Shown piece after piece: positions 59,253 to 64,000 of a DNA stretch of 64,000 nucleotides (position 1 is the stretch's first letter; every line of letters starts with the position of its first letter). The translations under genes were made by a program, and so were the position numbers. The notes beneath the pieces are model-generated. The model was not told the origin of the DNA, searched no databases, and was given only the letters and a program-made list of their open reading frames with translations. The stretch is from NCBI RefSeq assembly GCF_030272615.1, contig NC_081412.1, forward strand, positions 544,780,370-544,844,369. Reading direction: 5' to 3'. Source of the stretch: Cryptomeria japonica (Eukaryota; Streptophyta; Pinopsida; Cupressales; Cupressaceae).

Positions 59253-59305
59253 TTTGACCTCTAATTCTTGCTCTGGCTAATTATTTGTGTTTTTTTATGG
59301 AATTG

Positions 59306-59322
59306 CCTTCAATACTAATATT
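59306..59322. repeat. Right target-site duplication of the LINE
   Basis: CCTTCAATACTAATATT, identical over 17 bp to 40360-40376. Confidence 0.93.
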
Positions 59323-61307
59323 GGTACGTTGATTATTTTTTATTATAAACTTGTTATCTAGTGCATATATATATTAATGCTTGAACAAAAAATGCTAATG
59401 AGACTTCCACTTGTGAAGCAAAGAGAAATATGCCCATGTTTAATAATGTTTATGTTGATGAATTTATGAATAAAGTTTTAGTATCAAAATGAATAACCAA
59501 AAGGATACACGAATAGAAGATGAAGAGGAAAAGGCTATCAATTAACCTACGTATAGTAGTAAATTTTATTTACTTGATTAGAATGAGTATTACATGAAGA
59601 AAAAAGAATGTGGACAATTGAATTTTCTACATGTAATGCCGATGGATATTTATCTATAAGCATATCCTCCCCCTTGAGCCTTGAAAACTCAAATCATATG
59701 TATGTGATATTTTCCATTTCTATCTTTGATGTGTTGTCATTTTTCCAGCTACAAGATCTCTTTCAATGCAACTTCTCACAAGATTTAGGATTACTGCAAA
59801 AAAAACTTGTCTCCAACACTTGGAATTCGACATGATTAGGATTTAATACTAAAAAAAAAAAATAGAGGTGTGGAATATGCTTTCTACACTAATCTATGAG
59901 AGGAGGTATGCTTGAAAGTTAAACTAATCATATGATTATAAGGAAGAAAACACAAAAGTAATTTATCATAAAATAATGAACTATATGGAAAAAACCCTTT
60001 TTAGAGGAGAACCTCGCTCCAAAGACACTTAATATATTATCAAAATGCAAAGGGTACGATATAATTTCTAGTCTAAGGTTTTATAGGAGTATCACTAACT
60101 AATGATCTAGAATCATTATAACAATAAATTAATACTTACAAAATTTACTATCAATACGTCAATCTTAAATATTGAATAAATAAGAGATGCAACATATGAA
60201 ACCATCAAATGATAATTAGAAAAATTGTGACCTAAAGCTGATTTTGAATCTCTTGATGATGGGATGCAACAATAGTTAACAGCGCATATGGTAGATGGAA
60301 ATATGTGTTATAAGGAGTGGCCCATTGCACCATAATTATTAATTTAATTATTGTGTTTTGAAATTCTTCATCTTGCGTGCATTGGCATGCTCAACAATAG
60401 TGTTTCCCGGTCTATATCATGTGTAGATATTATTTCTATCAAAATGAGTTCTTCTCTTTTGCATGATGATATTTGCGATGTATTCAAACAAGGTGAGGTC
60501 CATTTTAATTATGTTTTAGAGCACCTGCATATCATTAAGTAGTAATCAAAAAACTTACAGCTTGTTGTTGAGGTGACAACCAAGAAACTTAAAGTTGTCA
60601 TTCATAAATTCTCTAGATGTTGCAAATAAGAAAAGGATGAAATTGAGACTAAAGAAACTAATGCCTCGAATAAAAATTTGCTATGAACAAACTAGAACCA
60701 TGATTCCAATAAAGTAGTACGTGAGAGGCCAATGTAATTTACTTCAACCCCTAACCATAAGGTTGAACTATTATGTTTTTATATTATAATATAGACGAGA
60801 ATAGAAAGAGAAGAAGTGTATTTTATTTTATGCAAAGTAGGTGAAGTTTAATTTTGACTATTATAGTTTTTACTATTTGATCACCTACTAATCAATTAGA
60901 CTTTATGAAATACACCAAAAATTATACTTCCTAAATCTAAACCATATTTTTTAAATAATAATAATTCTATATAGATATAAAATACAATAATAAAACTAAA
61001 TATAAAATATCTTTAAAAATATAAAATAAGAAATAAACTTTAAAATAAACAACTGCTTAATATATATTTAAATATATAAATACAATGTGAATGAGTGGAG
61101 TATTAGTAGTCTCGCCCAAGTCTTCCAACGCGAGACTATTCTTTCTGCTCATCTTTTCCCTGTTCAACTCTTCGGAAACTGCGAGGTAAACAGTACAAAG
61201 TAAATAAATGAAAACAAATCAAATCTTCTACAGTCAATGAGAAATCTGATAAACGAAAGCAAAACAAATTCATTATAATAATATCGTCTAACCAGACAAG
61301 TTTTGTT
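59323..61307. other. AT-rich gap upstream of the GLR gene, no gene recognised
   Basis: Short frames only, including one of 63 codons at 60351-60542 with no recognisable domain. The stretch from 60860 to 61090 is extremely AT-rich. Confidence 0.5.
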
Positions 61308-61405
61308 TATATAAAGACGGGTATCTAATCTGACTGTTCGCATTAAAAAAGTATTGCTATATAAAGACGGGTGTGCAATCTGACTGTTTGCATAAAAAAA
61401 GTAAT
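61308..61405 (+). promoter_or_regulatory. Tandem 50-bp duplication with TATA boxes upstream of the GLR gene
   Basis: Two copies with a 50-bp step (TATATAAAGACGGGT at 61308 and 61358), each with TATATAAA followed by a CTAATCTGACTGTT/CAATCTGACTGTT block and a run of A. They lie about 315-415 bp upstream of the start codon of the receptor gene. One or both may be its core promoter; the 5' untranslated region would then be about 300 bp. No transcript evidence is available from sequence alone. Confidence 0.5.
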
Positions 61406-61721
61406 AATAAGTAAATAATTTTTCAACGCTTATTCCATTTTTGGGGAATTCTTTGGAAGTGCCTCTTTTGACTCTACCACTCTGCGAAAATGCGAGGAAA
61501 ATGGTAAGAAGATTTTGCCAAAATTTGAATAAATTAGTACTAACCCAAGTGCGGACCCACACCTCATCTTTTGTTGCTGCTATTGTCGGTAACGTGAAGA
61601 TCCCGCCAAATCGAGTCACAGTCCAGTTAATGATATCCTGCCATCAGAGGAAATAAGTTAACATTTGATGTTTAAATCAATGAAGCAATTCTAGTGTTGG
61701 ATTGTCCGTAAGAGTGTAGCT

Positions 61722-64000
61722 ATGGCCAACAAAGCCAATTCTGGGTATGAAGTTGCGGTGCCGATTGCGTTGGGTGTTCTTTTGTTTTGTGCTGCTCAAC
61801 TGGGAGAAATGGATTGTTCACCGATAAATATAGGTGCTATAATGGCGTTGGACACACGTACAGGAAAAATAGCCAAGACTACTATTGAATTGGCGGTTGA
61901 AGACGTAAACCGAAACACCAGCATTCTGAAGGACACGGTCCTCAATATTGATATCAGAGACTCCAGACAAGATGCACTCATAGGCGCTTCTGCAGGTAAC
62001 AACACGTACTCTGTCCACCATAATAGTATCTTTCAAGGTCTGTATATGTTTATTATTGCTCTCTCTTTCTGCTCATTTTTTGCGAATAAAACAGAGAACT
62101 TATGTGCTGCCTTGAATTGAGCATTACAGCGTTGGAACTGCTAAGAAAAGGATGTGTGAGCATAGTCGGCCCACAAACGTCCGCGGTAGCGGAGTTCGTG
62201 GCTTATCTGGGCGTTGCAGCGCACGTTCCAATTGTGACGATTGGTGCAACGAATCCCTCTCCCTCCATTCATCGATATCCTTACTTCATTCGTATGGTAC
62301 CCAGTGATAAAATGCCAATGAGGGCAATAGCAAAGCTGATAGAGAAGTATAGATGGAGGGAAGTGGCGCTAGTATATGTAGATGATGATTTGGGCAGAGG
62401 GGCCATCCCCGCCTTAAACGATGCCTTGCGAGATGTGGGGACAATAATTGTTTTGAAAGCCGCAGTGCCTCCCCAGGCTAACGTCTCTTCAATAAGGAGG
62501 CTTATTCGGGATGAGCTGATGGGCCTGGAGTCGCGAGTATTCATCGTGCACATGCATGCTGATTTAGCTCTAATCCTGTTTTCCGAGGCGTCTAATTAAG
62601 AATGATAAGTAATGAGTATGTATGGATCATTACCGATGTAATTGCCAGTCTAATAGATTCCTTCAACTCTACTTCTCTCCTCTCCATGAATGGTGTGCTG
62701 GGGATTAAAAGAAAACTCAAAGAAACGGACCAGCTAAGGCAGAATGAATTTTCTCAAGCATGGAAGTAGCGGTTTAGAGCCCAGAATCCTACAATGCCAA
62801 GCCTGGAAACAAAATTCCCGCGCACTTGTTGCATATGTTACAGTATGGGCGATTGCTTTCGCAATCGATCATCTTCTGCGTAAGGAATCGTTTAATAGTG
62901 ATTTCTCAGCGGCCTCTACCAGCAACAAGATTTTAAATTTCAATGTTTTTGACGGTGGAGAGGATTTGCTTAATCAGATCCTACAGACAAACTTTGTAGG
63001 CCTTACTGGTCCTGTTCGAATAAGTCGTCAAAAGGGAGAAGCTTTGGAGTCCTCATATGATATAATAAATGTGGTTGGAAATAGTTATAACGTAGTTGGT
63101 TCCTGGACAGAAAAGGGCCTGAATATATCTTCGAAACAAGTTGTTCAATGGGGCGGGGGATGAACGTCAAAGACACCACGTGGGTGGGTGAAACCTGTGC
63201 CAAGCAAGAAACTGAAAATAGCGGTGCCTTGGGAAAGAGGGTTTACAAAATTCGTCAGCGTAAAACCAGTTCATGGCAACGCAGGTGCACAAAACCAGAC
63301 TTATGAGATTACAGGATTCTGTATTGATGTGTTCAAATCGGTGCTCAGAAGATTGGATTATGAATTGGCCTATGAATTGATACCTTATGGAACTGGCAAT
63401 GTCACTGCGGGCTACTATGATGACGTCGTCTACCAGGTCTATCTCCAGGTCAGTTAAATTCTCTTCATTTCTGCATTGTAAATCTATATTTCCAACTGAC
63501 CCACTGAAATAATATGTGAAAACCCGAGACAGAAATTCGATGCGGTTGTGGGAGATATGACGGTGCTTGCAAATCGTAGCAAGTATGTGGATTTAACCCA
63601 GCCGTATACGGAGTCGGGTCTTATAATGATGGTAGCACTTTCAGACAAGCTATCAAGTGACCCCTGGGCCTTCCTGCGTCCCTTTACCCCAGCCATGTGG
63701 ATAACTACTGTTTCATTTTTCATATTCACGGGAGCTGTTGTTTGGTGTCTGGAGCACAGACTAAATAGGCAATTTAGAGGGAAGCCTTGGGAACAAGTCT
63801 TGACATTCATGTGGTACTTCTCCTGCTCACTCTCTCTTTGTCTCTAATTCTATGGCATTATTCACGCCATTCGTTCCTGTAATAGTTAAATTTCGATTTA
63901 TAGAATTTTATTGATGGTAAAGCTTAAACAGTTGCAGCTTCTAGTGAATGTATTCACAGTTATGTAGAGAGAAACCACCCATGTGGTTGATTTAGATAAC
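61722..64000 (+). pseudogene. Glutamate receptor-like (GLR) channel gene, decayed, 3' part beyond the window
   Basis: Plant GLRs are ligand-gated cation channels of membranes. Exon 1 (61722-61995) encodes a signal-peptide-like start (VPIALGVLLFCAAQL) and the start of the amino-terminal ligand domain (INIGAIMALDTRTGKIAKTTIELAVEDVN). Intron 1 is 61996-62129 (GT-AG, phase 1) and splices in frame to ALELLRKGCVSIVGPQTSAV. Exon 2 (62130-63448) carries the rest of that domain and the S1 ligand-binding half (LKIAVPWERGFTKF, then YEITGFCIDVFKSVLRRLDY). Intron 2 is 63449-63532. Exon 3 has KFDAVVGDMTVLANRSKYVDLTQPYTESG and the first membrane segment (MWITTVSFFIFTGAVVWCLE), stopping near the pore. Breaks: frame change near 62595, TAG at 62767, frame change back near 62800-62820, TGA at 63161. 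The pore NTVSTLGR-type motif is not seen before the window ends. Intact splice sites suggest recent decay. A functional paralogue elsewhere is likely. Confidence 0.85.

Larger units (their letters stand above)
40377..59305 (-). mobile_element. L1-type LINE split by a 12.2 kb hAT transposon
   Basis: A minus-strand LINE whose 5' end is at 59305 and 3' end at 40377, flanked by a perfect 17-bp target duplication. The 3' end has an A-rich tail (T-rich on the plus strand, 40377-40390). Without the hAT it is about 6.7 kb. Parts in transcription order: ORF1 (from 59252), end of the endonuclease and start of RT (57691-56414), hAT insertion, rest of RT (44224-43924), zinc-finger RVT domain (43250-42736), RNase H (42488-41982), a coding-like tail (41392-40649), poly(A). 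RT resumes in frame after the hAT: GFFSLT on one side, RGIRQGDPLSPF on the other. Most of the endonuclease domain is missing, so this copy has an internal deletion as well as stops. Its short 5' leader of about 50 bp suggests a nearly full-length insertion. Confidence 0.93.

Noticed and set aside
61164-61619. A 151-codon minus-strand frame upstream of the GLR gene.
   Set aside because: It overlaps the duplicated TATA module and upstream region, is Phe/Tyr-rich from AT composition and shows no domain.

Overview
The window looks like a repeat-dominated chromosome segment from a seed plant with a large genome. A gymnosperm (conifer-like) source is my inference; no single gene here proves it. The evidence is plant-type retrotransposons, a plant-type LINE with an RNase H domain, a DRM-type DNA methyltransferase fragment and a plant glutamate receptor-like (GLR) gene. 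Unique sequence is AT-rich and mostly gene-free. No intact host gene is visible. The only host-derived coding sequences I recognise are a decayed GLR gene at the right end and an inverted pair of DRM fragments.

Layout. 635-10671: a Ty1/copia element (TGATC target duplication) whose 3' LTR was split by a much younger copia-type element at 5272-10461 (ATGCT target duplication, LTRs with one difference in 480 bp). The young element has an open gag-protease frame but no integrase or reverse transcriptase. 12843-15618: a cluster of TCGGA/TCCGA motifs, then a 2.5 kb palindrome whose arms each carry a DRM-like methyltransferase fragment. 23125-37841: an old, broken 14.7 kb Ty3/gypsy element with 1.8 kb LTRs and several tandem arrays. 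38450-39520: a decayed relative of the young gag-only element. About 39966-40135: a small gypsy gag remnant.

40377-59305: one minus-strand L1-type LINE, bounded by a perfect 17-bp target duplication. It is split in its RT domain by a 12.2 kb hAT transposon (44233-56405, 8-bp target duplication with 7/8 match). The two LINE halves meet in frame across the hAT site. The hAT carries its own transposase and a long second ORF of unknown function, both on the minus strand. The LINE has a coding-like tail ORF after its RNase H domain. 61308-64000: a GLR gene with a duplicated TATA-bearing upstream module, two short introns and several disabling changes, running to the window edge.

Most notable points: (1) the DRM inverted repeat, which if transcribed would make a long hairpin matching a gene of the RNA-directed DNA methylation pathway; (2) a gag-protease-only copia family whose unusual C-terminal tail is shared by a second, older copy; (3) the large hAT with a passenger ORF; (4) long reading frames broken almost only by stop codons of the kind expected from cytosine deamination; (5) the LINE tail ORF.
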